A stretch of 64,000 bases of DNA from Triatoma infestans (taxonomy: Eukaryota > Arthropoda > Insecta > Hemiptera > Reduviidae): the NCBI GenBank assembly GCA_011037195.1, contig JAAEAF010002385.1, positions 51,191 through 115,190 on the forward strand, read 5' to 3'. Of this stretch, positions 46,986 to 57,439 are shown one piece after another. The notes under the pieces were generated by a model. That model worked only from the letters and a program-made list of their open reading frames with translations. It was not told where the DNA came from and ran no database searches. How positions within the stretch are numbered: position 1 is the stretch's first letter; every line of letters begins with the position of its first letter. The position numbers and the translations under genes were made by a program.

Positions 46986-47589
46986 ACCGAGTAAAACGTT
47001 GTCTGGGGTCAACAGCTCTGTTTTTGGCCTTCCACCCACCAGACAATATTTAGAACTGCTGACAATCATTCATATAAGCTTATTTCTTATTCAGGTAGAC
47101 AGGCATGTGTCCATCCAGAAACTATTTAACGCAGGCTTGGAACTAACGAAAGGAGAGAGGCACTTAGTTGATTTGGTCGTCATCCTATCTACCTACTCAT
47201 TTCCTGAGACTCAAACATATGTGACCTGGAACGGCGACAGTTGACTGCTTTAAATTGAGTGTACTCATCATTTGTGTAATTAAATTTTACACCAAATTAA
47301 TGTTCATCTTCTTGCCAACATATATTACAAGCAAACAAAAAAACTGTTCACACGACAAAATAAAATACACTTAGTTTCCTCTTCGGAAATCTGCCCCCCC
47401 CATCTTTAGACATAAACCTCTTGTAATTTTGCACCTGTTCCTGCTACAGGTTGGTTGCTATAGACATCCAAGGAACTTTTAAATGTCGCCTCGTCTCACT
47501 TTCTAGACGAAAATATTTGGGTATCAGTTCTTTGTCACATTGTACAGTAAGGTGCTCTCTATTAATCCCTGTAAAACTTCTATCGGCAA

Positions 47590-47688
47590 TTTAAAGTTGA
47601 CGTTTAACTCTTCGATTCCGCAGAACCTTCCTAAACAATTTTGGCTTCTCAACAATGTTGCAAATAAAAGTGATAGATTTTAGTATGT
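47590..47688 (-). mobile_element. HER element, minus strand, part 1 (split by gypsy)
   Basis: GCAGAACCTTCCTAAACAAT, ATGTTGCAAATAAAAGTGAT and AGATTTTAGTATGT are inverted HER. The copy resumes at 50394 after the retrotransposon. Confidence 0.75.
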
Positions 47689-47783
47689 TGTAACCAGTAC
47701 TTCTTTTTAACGCTAGATGGCTGGAGTAATCCTAATTACTAGCCCTGTAAGGCATGATTGCGCCGCTAGATGGCACAGAAGCA
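47689..47783 (+). repeat. Truncated 5' LTR
   Basis: About 95 bp, nearly identical to 49868-49962 (TGTAACCAGTACTTCTTTTT, AACGCTAGATGGCTGGAG, ACTAGCCC, CGCTAGATGGCACAGAAGC). Few differences suggest limited age since insertion. Confidence 0.85.
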
Positions 47784-48550
47784 CAAGACGGTGTATTACC
47801 TGCGAGAAGTAATAAGACGCCTGCAGAACGCTAATCTTGAACTGAATACTGAGAAGTGCGAATTCGTCTGCTCTGAATTGGAATTTTTAGGATTCCTACT
47901 CAATGAGAGAGGAATCCAACCAAATCCGGCTAAGACACTACCGATTTTGAATTATCCTCCTCCCACCAACACCTCGGAGTTACGACGCTTTATTGGGATG
48001 GTATCTTGGTACCGACGGTTCATTTCTAACTTTTCAGACAAGATCCACCCACTGACGAAACTCCTTCGAAAAGATCAGAAGTGGGTATGGTTGGATGAGC
48101 AGGAAGAAGCTTTCGCACAACTAAAAGAGACTCTCATCTGTGCTCCGAGTTTAGCTAGGCCAGACATTGCTCTACCATTTACACTCCAAACTGATGCCAG
48201 TAAGTTGGTCTAGGAGCCGTCCTAACTCACAACCAAGCAGATGAAGAACGAGTAATCGCTTATGCCAGCCGAAGTCTATCCAACTGTGAGCGTAAGTACT
48301 CAGTATCGGAAAGAGAATGTTTGGCGATGGTGTGGGCAATAAAAAAATTCCGACCATATTTACCATATTACCAAATTCCGATATGATTTTACTGACGTTA
48401 CCGACCACAACTCTCTGCGTTATCTGCACAATCTGAAGGACCCTACCGGAAGACTCGCTAGATGGGCTTTGGAGCTGCAGGGATACACTGTTAATGTGGT
48501 GTACCGCAAGGGAGCCTACCTCCACGTTCCCGATGCTTTATGGAGATTGC
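47780..48550 (+). pseudogene. pol: Gypsy pol: RT thumb/connection and RNase H, broken
   Basis: The open part (47783-48213) starts after the RT catalytic motif. It shows YYLREVIRRLQNANL, KCEFV...LEFLGF, the LRRFIGMVSWYRRFI connection motif, PLTKLLRK and the opening of RNase H (PFTLQTDAS). A frameshift/stop at about 48210 interrupts it. In another frame 48225-48345 continues with [10 protein letters not shown] and [10 protein letters not shown], then TDHNSLRYL at about 48395 and V-P-D-A-L-W at about 48527. The order is as in intact Ty3/gypsy pol. Confidence 0.88.
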
Positions 48551-49640
48551 CCGACACCCATTGCGCCATAATAATCACAGAAACTAGAAATCACGAAGAC
48601 CTCTGGTACAGCACAAAGTATGCTCAGGTGAAAAGATTTCCATCCCAATATCCTGACGGGAAAATCCAAGCGGATAACTTATACTTTTATAACCCCGACG
48701 AGTTGAAAAAGTGCATGGGTGATGATGCGAATGCCTGGAAACAAGTGGTTTCACCTGATAAACGTCCTTACATTAAAAGCAAGTGCGCATAATCTACTTG
48801 ATTCAGCTCATCTGGGGGTGGAGAAAACTGCGGCTAGAATCAGAAATTCATATTTCTAGCCAAGAATCTACAAAGATATAGCAAGGTTTGTGAAGGCCTA
48901 TAAGATATGCCAACGTCATCAGCCTGAGCAACGAGCCCGGGCGGGGTTGATGCATTCTCAACTACCTCCTCGGCCATGGCAGCGAATATGTTCAGACATT
49001 ATTGGACCTTACCCCGTTCCAACCAAAACAACTGTTACATTCTCGTTTTCCAAGACACCTTTTCGAAATGGACGGAGCTGATCCCGATTAGAATAGCCAA
49101 TGCACCCACGGTTATGAAATGGTTCAAGAAAAATGTGATATACCGATGGGGAATTCCCCTAGTGTTACATACTGATAATGGAACGCCTTATATGTATACA
49201 CCATGTAATGGAAGACTTAGCGAAAGCTTTTGGAATTACCTACACCCTTACCCCTCCGTATTGGCCTCAGGCTAATTCGGTGGAGAGAGTGAATCGTGTG
49301 GTGAAAACGATGATTGCTTCATATGTAGGATCAAACCACAAATCTTGGGACTTATATTTGTCGGAATTCATGTTTGCCTTGAATACCAGCGTCCATTGTT
49401 CTATCGCCTGTACTCCGGCTTATTTAAATTTTGGTAAGTGGGCTTATACAACCTAATCCTATCTTTCCACAGGAATATCTTCATGTTCAAGGCTCAGAGC
49501 CACCGTCTGATATACCATGGCGACAGCACCTAAGTAAACTCAGAGAGCTCAGGGTATTAGTGGAGCAGAATTTGTTAGAGGCGACTAACAAACAAGCCCA
49601 CTATTATAACTTGCGTTTGAGGGATCAAAAGTATCAGTAG
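48470..49640 (+). pseudogene. pol: Gypsy pol: integrase, broken
   Basis: The zinc-binding region near 48800-48925 has A-H-L-G-V-E-K-T and K-I-C-Q-R-H, but the first Cys of the C-x2-C pair is read as Tyr. The catalytic core keeps S-D-I-I-G-P (about 48995), T-D-N-G (about 49170) and E-R-V-N-R (about 49280), the D, D, E triad, but in different frames (shifts near 49050 and 49200). The tail continues to about 49640. Integrase inserts element DNA into the genome; this copy is inactive. Confidence 0.88.
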
Positions 49641-49867
49641 GAGAGAAGATCTGCTATCATCCCCGTTTCGACGCGCAGCGCCAGTTAGCGGCAAAACTGG
49701 CTCCTAAGTTCGAAGTACATTATCAAGAAGATTGTATCGCCAAACATCTACGAGCTAGTCACACCTGACGGAGTCAAAGCAGGTCAAATCAAGAAGCCAC
49801 ATCGCTCAAATCAAGAAGTACAACGACTAAGGCTCGCAGGTCCATCGCCCGAAAGGAATGGAGGAGA

Positions 49868-50393
49868 TGTAACCAGTACTTCTTTTTAACGCTAGATGGC
49901 TGGAGTAATCCTAATTACTAGCCCAGTAAGGCATGAATGCCCCGCTAGATGGCACAGAAGCGCCGCCAAAGATTTGGCGATAAAAGTTAATCAGTCAAAA
50001 AAAGGTAACGTATCAAGTGGGTACCCCTTTATCGAGCTAGCTCTACTGACTATTGTTGCAACTTAATCAAATGTAACTACTTACTATAATAATTAACCAC
50101 TCGTACAGAGATATCGAATACCTGAGCACAGATATACACGAGTATGAGGTATTGGTTTATTTCTTATATTTTAAGAATATTCACTGTAAATATGCCTGAC
50201 TCTATCTTTTCTAATTTTCTACTAAGTTTGTATTGTTTGCACCTTGAGATTGCTATTAATTTTGAAATCATTGGTTAAATAAAACCTGGCGCCCAACACT
50301 ACCTTTTCTTTATACCTTGCCTAATTGTCTTGAATTTCTTAATTTAATTAACTTTCAAAATAAATGATTGAACTCAAGAATTTTGGGGTTACA
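49868..50393 (+). repeat. 3' LTR, 526 bp
   Basis: It begins TGTAACCAGT and ends GGGGTTACA, with AATAAA at about 50277-50282. Oddly, TGGCGCCCAAC, a string like a tRNA primer-binding site, lies inside it at 50287-50297. Confidence 0.88.
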
Positions 50394-50853
50394 ATGTGCA
50401 TTTCAAGATTAAAGAAATGTCGTGGGAAGAAAAATTCTGAAAATCTCAGAAACCTGTTCAGGAAAGTTGCACTTCCGGTTAACCGATTTTCTTTAAATTT
50501 GGAATTCTCTCCATGCGAATAATTTATTGTTCATTGTACTCTTTTGGCACTTTAGAGAGAAGCTATACGTTGTATTTCTTGCAGGATTATTATTAAAATA
50601 TTAAATAAAAGTGATAGGTCTTTTTACTTATAGTTAGTGTACGAAGTTTAAAGAAAACCGTTGGAATCAGTTTGGAGAAAATCATGGAAAACTCAAAAAA
50701 TAAAGATCAATAAAGTCGCACTTCCGGTTGTTGGATTTTGACTAAAATTTGAGTGTCGGATTTGATGGTGGTAATTTCCTGAATTTTTTTTTTGTTTTTG
50801 AGATATTTTGTTCAATGTAATATACCAAATATACAAACAATTCACTAAACACC
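50394..50853 (-). mobile_element. HER element, minus strand, part 2
   Basis: It resumes the copy from 47590: AAAGTTGCACTTCCGGTTAA, TAAAAGTGATAGGTC and AAAGTCGCACTTCCGGTTGT. The head is lost where it meets a plus-strand HER at 50854. Confidence 0.8.
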
Positions 50854-51735
50854 TTTTTACTTCCTGTCACTGCTGGTAAGAGGAAGTATTGCGATCGTGG
50901 CAAATTTTCTATATCGAGTTTTTACCGGAAATACAACTTTAGAGCTCCCCAGCGCTCCGGTTTTTAGACAACGGTCTCGTGTGTATAAATGTAGTCAGCA
51001 TAACTCAAAAATGAAAAATCGTAAACTTGATATTTAGTTTAGGCGCTAGCATGGAATCAGACAATAAGGTTTTTAACAAAATCACTAAACCGGAAGTAAC
51101 ACTTTACTAAATAGATTTTTCGGATTTTTGAGATTTTCTCGAAAGTGATTCTAACGATTTTCTCTAAACTTGGAATATTAACTATTCACATAAAGAGCTA
51201 CAACTTTTATTTGAAACTTTTTTCAGAAAAAAATAAGGGGTGATTTTGGGGCTAGGGGTGGTGTTAAATTTTCCACTAATGTGCGATTTTAGTTTATTAC
51301 ACAATACTATAATCTTAATATTTTTAATTACAATGAAATGAGAAGCCAAAATTTCGAGTTTAAAGAAAATCGGATAATAAAAAATGCGTATTTAATGAAC
51401 AGTTTTTTTTTTTATTTTTGGCGAATTTTTCAAAAAGAAACACAGACGGATTTCAATAAATTTGGTATACTAACTATGAATATGAGAGATCTATCGCTAT
51501 TGTTTGCAACTTTTTCCCGAGAAAGTTCATTTCAAGACGTTTAGGTGGGGGTGGGAGGATCTTCTGCTTTTCTCAAAAAAGTCATTATATTAAGTTTATA
51601 TTCTCAAATTGATATAAAGTTGAAGACGACAGACAAACATTTAGTACAAATCATTAGTTTGAAAAAAATTTGCCACTTAAATCTGTGTAAACTGTAGTAA
51701 GAGACTGTCATGTGAGTGTTTCACACCAGATTTTT
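50854..51735 (+). mobile_element. HER element, plus strand, complete (about 882 bp)
   Basis: It has the head TTTTTACTTCCTGTCACTGC, TGGTAAGAGGAAGTATTGCG; the ATATCGAGTTTTTACCGG block; two units starting at about 51080 and 51345; and the end AGTAAGAGACTGTCATGTGAGTGTTTCACACCAGATTTTT (in parts, 51696-51735). It is flanked by inverted HER pieces on both sides. Confidence 0.88.
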
Positions 51736-51842
51736 ACCCACATCAAGGTACATGAAAATATGTATTTCCAGCGAAAACTCGTTTCGAAATTTTGACATGA
51801 TTGTAATAATTCTTCTTTCCGGTAGTAAGAGAAAGTAAAAAA
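51736..51842 (-). repeat. HER head, minus strand
   Basis: GTACATGAAAATATGTATTT, CCAGCGAAAACTCG, TTTTGACATGATTGTAATAA and GTAGTAAGAGAAAGTAAAA are the inverted head. Confidence 0.75.
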
Positions 51843-53892
51843 GTAAAAAGTATTATTCGTTCAAAGAAGTGAACCTTCCGTCTGGAAGACGAAAATTGGT
51901 TAATTTTTTTTTTGAATACCCAGTTATTCTTATGATTATGAAAAAGTTTGTGAGAATCGGATTAATATAATCTGATTAGTCTATAATTTTTTTTTTTTTT
52001 TTTTTTTTATACTTTGTAGGAAAGACGTTCTACATTAAACTAAGGTTTTTCACCGCAAAAAAAAGAAATCATTGAACCCGACTGTTGATACAGTCGAATA
52101 CAGTATTATCGATTGGTTATACAATCGATTGGTTCTTTGACTTCTGCGTACTTTCAGTGTGTTTATTTAATCATAGATTACACAAAATGTTATACAAATT
52201 AAATGAAAGCATTTAAAGCGTATAAAATAAAATAAATATAAATAAATATAATATACGTCCCCTTACTGAAAAAATAATTTTATTTCAATTTTATGACATA
52301 AGTAGCTGGAAAAGGTGCGCACAATTTTATGATAGTATTAAAAACACCTAGTATATTTTTCATACTTCCAAACTTTTCTTACTTTAAGAGAGCCCCTGAA
52401 GATGGCAAACAATGTTTGCCGAAATGTCTGGTTTCAAATAAAAAAACAATAAAATTATTTTGTGTTTTTTTTTACCCTGGAAACTTCCTGGTAGGTTAGC
52501 TTAAACTTTGGTGTGGTAAGGTAAGTAGTCAATGCTCACCGTCTTTTCTGCAAATGATACTGGATTTGATTTCCAATTTTGGCGGCAAATACATTGATCT
52601 ATCATTGTTGATGGTTAACTACCAGCATAGTTTCAGCATGATCACTCTCCACAGAAACTGCTAAATTGGCCGCCTTCAACTATAGCGAGTTGAGTTTTGC
52701 TTTTTTAACTGGAATTAATATGGAAAATATTGAAAAATTTTCAATATTTAATTTTCACTAATAATACAATCAAAGTCAACTGATATGTGACTGGTCAGTA
52801 TTTGTGTTTGCCTGTGTAAGTGTGGTCTGTTGCCATAAACTAGACATGCTATGTCTCTCTAAACTAGACGGCCACGCATTAATTTGTATTCGGAAAACAG
52901 AAATAAAATTCTAATTGCCGATTTCTGCGCTGGACGGGACCGGACGATTCCAGCCCAGCTCTTTGACCGAGATAGAGAACAATCTACAAGTCCAATGTAT
53001 AATTGACAATGCCATGTGTTGATGAAATATGATTTATAGAGTGTTTTTGAAATTATAATCGAACAGAGAATCTACACAACCTTTTACTTTATAAGAGTAA
53101 AATTTTATAGAAACTGAAAAATCTCTAAGATATGTTGGTAATATTAACTAATGAACTATAAAACTAATATAGTTAACTTACTAATTTGTAAATGCTCTCT
53201 GTAGAGATGTATAATAGTTCAGGATGTATTTAGAAATAAGGAAATTGATTATACTATTTATTATTGATTTATTTATTTATTTTCTCGGCTATACATCTTA
53301 TGCCGATACCCAAGACATTTTTCAGCCAAAAATCTCTGTCACCATGCTTCTACCTGTCATTCCCTCCTCCATATCTTCCGACCATCTTTTTTATCTGTTT
53401 TTGGTCAGCCTCTATTTTTCCTCTCCTCTGCAGTAGGTGTGCGAACCACATCAATCACTTCTGATCAATCAATTTTTTCCCAGGATATTATAGTACAATT
53501 GACCCGTTTTCTGGTCACAGAGTTGGGTATATGCTGAATTCAGGAAATGCCACAGCTTCTTCTCCAGAAGTCCATCTCCAAAACCAATAACCTTCTTCCC
53601 TCTTAGGAAGCTGATTGTATTTTTGAAATATCGGACAAATATTTTGATTAATTGAATTGTATATAATTGAGGAAAAAAGCTAAAACTGGATCATACGAAT
53701 CGTTTAGTGACATTTTAAATTTTGTTCTAACCAGTTTTGAGCTTTATATCTATTTCTATTATACGTATCATGGGGGCATTTCAACTATCTATTACTAGGC
53801 TGCGAGGGCGGATTTTATATTATTATGAATGATAAAATGACCCTGCTGACGGTCTGCATGACCATAAGCATGCCTGTAAGCAGTATAATTGA
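51843..53892. other. Unassigned AT-rich DNA
   Basis: No gene. It contains a T run at 51989-52008 and a retroelement-tail motif at 52396-52428. Frames at 53224-53464 are AT-driven. Confidence 0.5.
52396..52428 (+). ncRNA. Hammerhead-like core at a retroelement 3' tail (weak)
   Basis: CTGAAGA (52396-52402), one T, a perfect 7-bp stem GGCAAAC-AAT-GTTTGCC (52404-52420), then GAAATGTC. An A-rich AATAAA-containing tail follows. Stem I pairing is poor and stem III would be only A-U/U-G, so activity is doubtful. It may simply be a conserved tail of a retroelement. Confidence 0.35.
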
Positions 53893-54022
53893 TGGTAAGC
53901 ACTTTTCTAGTGCTTCCAAGAGGTACTATTGCGATAGTGCCAAATTTTTGAAATTGTGTTTTCACCGGAAATACAGTTTTGAGGTTCGAAACCTCTGTGT
54001 ACGAGAAAGTGGTGTATATATA

Positions 54023-54067
<45 letters not shown>

Positions 54068-54260
54068 TCTGTGTTTGTCTGTGGTGTATGTGCTGTGGTC
54101 AGCAGAATTCAAAAATGTTTAATCTCAGAAAGTTGAAACTTGTTATGACATTGGTATGACGTTAGGTGCTACCAGGCGACTTGACAATAAGGTTTTGAAC
54201 AAAATCAGTTGACCGAGTGTACAATTTTACTAAGTAGATTTTTCCGTTAATTTTTGGAAT
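53893..54260 (+). repeat. HER head region with long (GT)n
   Basis: The head hairpin is replaced by a different one, AAGCAC-TTTTCTA-GTGCTT (53897-53915). AGGTACTATTGCGATAGTGC, CACCGGAAATACAGTTTTGA, (AT)n/(GT)n at 54013-54063 and AATAAGGTTTTGAACAAAAT follow. Confidence 0.75.
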
Positions 54261-54609
54261 TTTCTAGAATCTAGAAAAAATAGAGAAAAACATAGTGAGT
54301 CTGTGCACAGATGCATAGTGATCAGCGTAAAGCAAATACTGGTAATCGGAATAAATTTAAAATTGATTCTTTTTTATTTAATTTGCAGCAATAAGTATTT
54401 GGTCAAAATCAATTAATCAGAAGTAGCCCCTAATCGATTGTATAGAATTTATTTCACTTTTTGAAACACTACTTTAGTCTACAAACCAAACAAGCCAAAG
54501 AAGATAATTTTTTTTCAAAAGGTGAAGATGGTTTCAAAAATTGTTCATACTTTGGCCGTTGTGACTTGTAGGTTTTTCAATGAAGTAATGTTTAATTAAT
54601 ATTTTACTA

Positions 54610-54810
54610 TTTTTTTGTGTAAAAAATCCCAAATTTGAAGAAATTCGATTAGCCGGAAATAACACTTTAGAGAATAGTTTTCTTTACGCCCCCCCCCCCG
54701 CAAAAAAAAGATTCAGCAAGTTTCTTCTAACTCTCTGTACCTGCTTCACACAAATGGACTTCTGCCACTTTTATCAGCAACATTTTCCCGAGAAAATTGT
54801 TTTTTTACGA
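54610..54810 (+). repeat. HER internal fragment
   Basis: CCAAATTTGAAGAAATTCG, TAGCCGGAAATAACACTTTA, a C run (54688-54698), then ACATTTTCCCGAGAAAATTG. Confidence 0.65.
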
Positions 54811-54889
54811 CGCTCTCAAGAAGCTACGATCTCAAGCTTTCCTTAAAGTGTTAATTTTAAAAAGCACTTTCAGTATAATAATTCGTTGA

Positions 54890-55436
54890 ATACGAAAACA
54901 ATTATTTTAGCGAATGGTACAGAGAATATGCTCAAGAAAGAAAAATTGCAGATAGCTCAAACTTGATATTTCCCCTTTAAAAGAAATCTAATATTCAAGT
55001 TTCCATCAAAATCCATCAACTGGAAATACGATTTTATAAAACTTTTTTTTTCTCTTCAATCGCCGAAGGTTTTCTTAAAAAATGTTACCAACGATTTTTC
55101 TTTAAACTTGGCATATATGCAGCCTATCATTATTTAGTTGAAAAATTATTTTTGGAAGGACCTGGAAAAACTGTAACTTTATGTTTTCCAATTAAGTGAC
55201 ACTTCTGTACAAAGTACGATTTAACCATCTATATAATACTAATACTAGAATTCCATGGTTTGAAGGAGAAAATCTATTAATCAGGAAAATACACCCTGAC
55301 CGAATAGCTTCCTGCGATATTTAGAAAACTTTTCTCGAAAAATCTCCGGAAGCTCAACTTTGATATCATGTTCAGATATTTTACTCTGTTTAGGTTAGGT
55401 ACAAAGTTTTTCATATATAATTATTCATTAAAAATT
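54890..55436 (+). mobile_element. HER fragment, plus strand
   Basis: TTTTAGCGAATGGTAC, AAACTTGATATTTCCCC, ATCAAAATCCATCAACTGGA, ACGATTTTTCTTTAAACTTG, then a second unit, decayed. It stops at the RTE-like fragment. Confidence 0.65.
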
Positions 55437-55862
55437 ACCCCGCAGGGAGAGTAGATTAGCTGCTCCTGGGGAGTGACGGCCCCACGGGTATCAGTCGGCA
55501 CACTGCACGTGATTTACACTTATTACACCTACACTATATATCTACAACTACGATCCTTGATATTTACACTTTCTAGTACATCTTACACTTACATTAGGTA
55601 CAACCGTATGGCCCGGAGTAGAATGTGCCTATGGTATCTTTGCTTGTCGTAAGAGGCGAATAAAAGAGACTCTTCCCACTACTATCTCCTGGGTGAAGAG
55701 TAATTTTAACTACCGTCCCCGTTTTCCTTCCCATCGTCTCCTTCTCCTATACGGGCGGACAAGGCTCGCAGTCGTGGTGAAGACAACTTGTCGAAGAGAT
55801 GGGAACTCTGAAAAAAATCCCCTGGTCCTCCAGGTTGGGGGTTAATGCGCCGGACTCAAAAC
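55437..55862 (+). mobile_element. Probable RTE-like LINE 5' fragment
   Basis: It carries GCTGCTCCTGGGGAGTGACG, TATGGTATCTTTGCTTGTCG, TAAGAGGCGAATAAAAGAGA and CTGGTCCTCCAGGTTGGGGG, strings that recur at the 5' ends of RTE-like elements in many invertebrates (recalled, not checked). The first block recurs at 62718-62745. It sits between two HER fragments and is GC-richer than its surroundings. Confidence 0.5.
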
Positions 55863-55869
55863 TTTATAT

Positions 55870-56385
55870 ATGCTAAAAAACCAAAATAATTTTTGGTTGA
55901 GGAGAACCTCAGTATTGTGGAAATCCTGAAAAAAAAAATTAATAAATACCTACACTAGAAGCATTGAAAGAATTCCAAATTTTAAAAAAATCGGTTAACC
56001 AAAAATGATATTCTGCACAATAGAATTTATGATCTTTTTTGGGGGAAATTTTCTGGAAAACTGCTATAACGATTTTCTATATTTGTGAAATGCTCACTTC
56101 ATAGATATAAACCTATCATTTTCATTTGAAACTTTTTTCCCAAAAAGAGAAAAGTTGATTTTAAATAGTTTTCCGGAATTTGTGGCGTTAAATTTCAAAT
56201 ATTTGGGGGGGGGGTTGTGTGTGAGGGCGCGCTCTTCACTTGCCCCTAGCTCTATCACCTCTATATCTATGTTGGGGGACAAATGAGCAAGATTTGAATT
56301 TTAAAGAAACTTTGTTATTGTATATATAATTGCATTAACTCAGGAGTTAAGAGAATTTCCGTGTGAGTTTTTCGCACGAGGTTGT
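55870..56385 (+). mobile_element. HER element, plus strand, 3' part
   Basis: GAAGCATTGAAAGAATTCC, AATCGGTTAACCAAAAATG, ACTGCTATAACGATTTTC and ATTTGAAACTTTTTTCCC. It ends in CGTGTGAGTTTTTCGCACG (56360-56378), a 7-bp terminal stem that includes a wobble pair. Confidence 0.8.
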
Positions 56386-56574
56386 TATTTATTATGTATA
56401 TTATAATTAAGTAGGAAAATAAGTTCATGAAATTATAACAACTGAGATAGGAAAGGATATTGCGCAGTATTGCCTAAGATCGAAAAATGTATCCATTCTA
56501 CAAAATATCTTGTAGAATATTTACAAATGGTATTATCACCAGCCCTTGCACAAATAGTTTTATTATTGTATAAT

Positions 56575-57412
56575 AACTTTTTCTTACTCCTAAGTAAAAG
56601 GAATTATTGTTTAATTGGATCAAATTTTCGACTTAGAGTTTTCACCGGATATACAAGTTTTGAGTACCTCTGTGTCCAAAAAAGTGGTTTTTAGAAAATG
56701 GTGCGTATGTGTATGTGAACAGCGTAGCTCAAAAACGCAAAATCACAGAAAATTCAACATTGATATTCCGTTTGAATATCACCATGGGATCCGACAGTAA
56801 GTTATCTGTCAAAATTCCTCAACCGGAAATAACACTTTCCTCCATAGATTTTTCCCTTTTTTTTACGATTTTCTCAAAAATGGCTCCAACGATTTTTTTT
56901 TTTACACTCAGCACATCAACTATACATATAGAGTGCTACAACTTCTATTTGAAACTTTTCTTTACTTTTCATTTAGGAAGACTTTTGACGGTGGGGTGGG
57001 GTTATGTTTTCCACTAAAGTAAGTATTTCAGTCTAAATAATATTGATTAGAATGAAATATTTTGACAAAATTTCGAGTCTGAAGAAAATCGGTTGACCGG
57101 AAGGAAGTACATTTTGTACTAACAAGTTTTCCGCTGTTTTCTTCATAAATCACGGATGGAATTCATTAAATTTGGTATACGGGGATCTATAACTTTTGTT
57201 TGTAACATTTTTCCGAGAAAGTTCATTTAAAGAGGGGGGGGGAGTGTATGGTTTCCTCAAAAAAGTAATTTTATTAAGTTTAGACTCACCCGTACATATA
57301 AAATTGAAGAAAAAAAATGTAGCTAAAAGGTAACTTGGAAGAAAATTTCCAAATTATAACAATGTAAATTGCAGTAAGAGGAAGTTGTGTGAGTGTTTCA
57401 TACCAGATTTTG
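56575..57412 (+). mobile_element. HER element, plus strand, complete (838 bp)
   Basis: Head TTTTTCTTACTCCTAAGTAA, CACCGGATATACAAGTTTTG, GTCCAAAAAAGTGGTTTTTA, CAACCGGAAATAACACTTTC, second unit from about 57080 (GAAAATCGGTTGACCGG). End GCAGTAAGAGGAAGTTGTGT, GAGTGTTTCATACCAGATTT. A compact, complete representative of the family. Confidence 0.88.
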
Positions 57413-57439
57413 TTTATTTTACAAAAGAAATGAATATCT

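Larger units (their letters stand above)
47689..50393 (+). mobile_element. Ty3/gypsy retrotransposon, internally deleted, with 4-bp target duplication
   Basis: The ends are TGTAACC (47689) and GGTTACA (50393). The duplication atgt is at 47685-47688 and 50394-50397. The first 95 bp match the start of the 3' LTR, then the sequence jumps at about 47783 (shared ...GCACAGAAGC) straight into the distal RT. Most of the 5' LTR, the primer-binding site, gag, protease and the RT catalytic core are therefore missing. The rest of pol (RNase H, integrase) and the 3' LTR remain. It is inserted in a HER copy. It cannot produce enzymes and lacks a normal 5' LTR. Confidence 0.9.
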
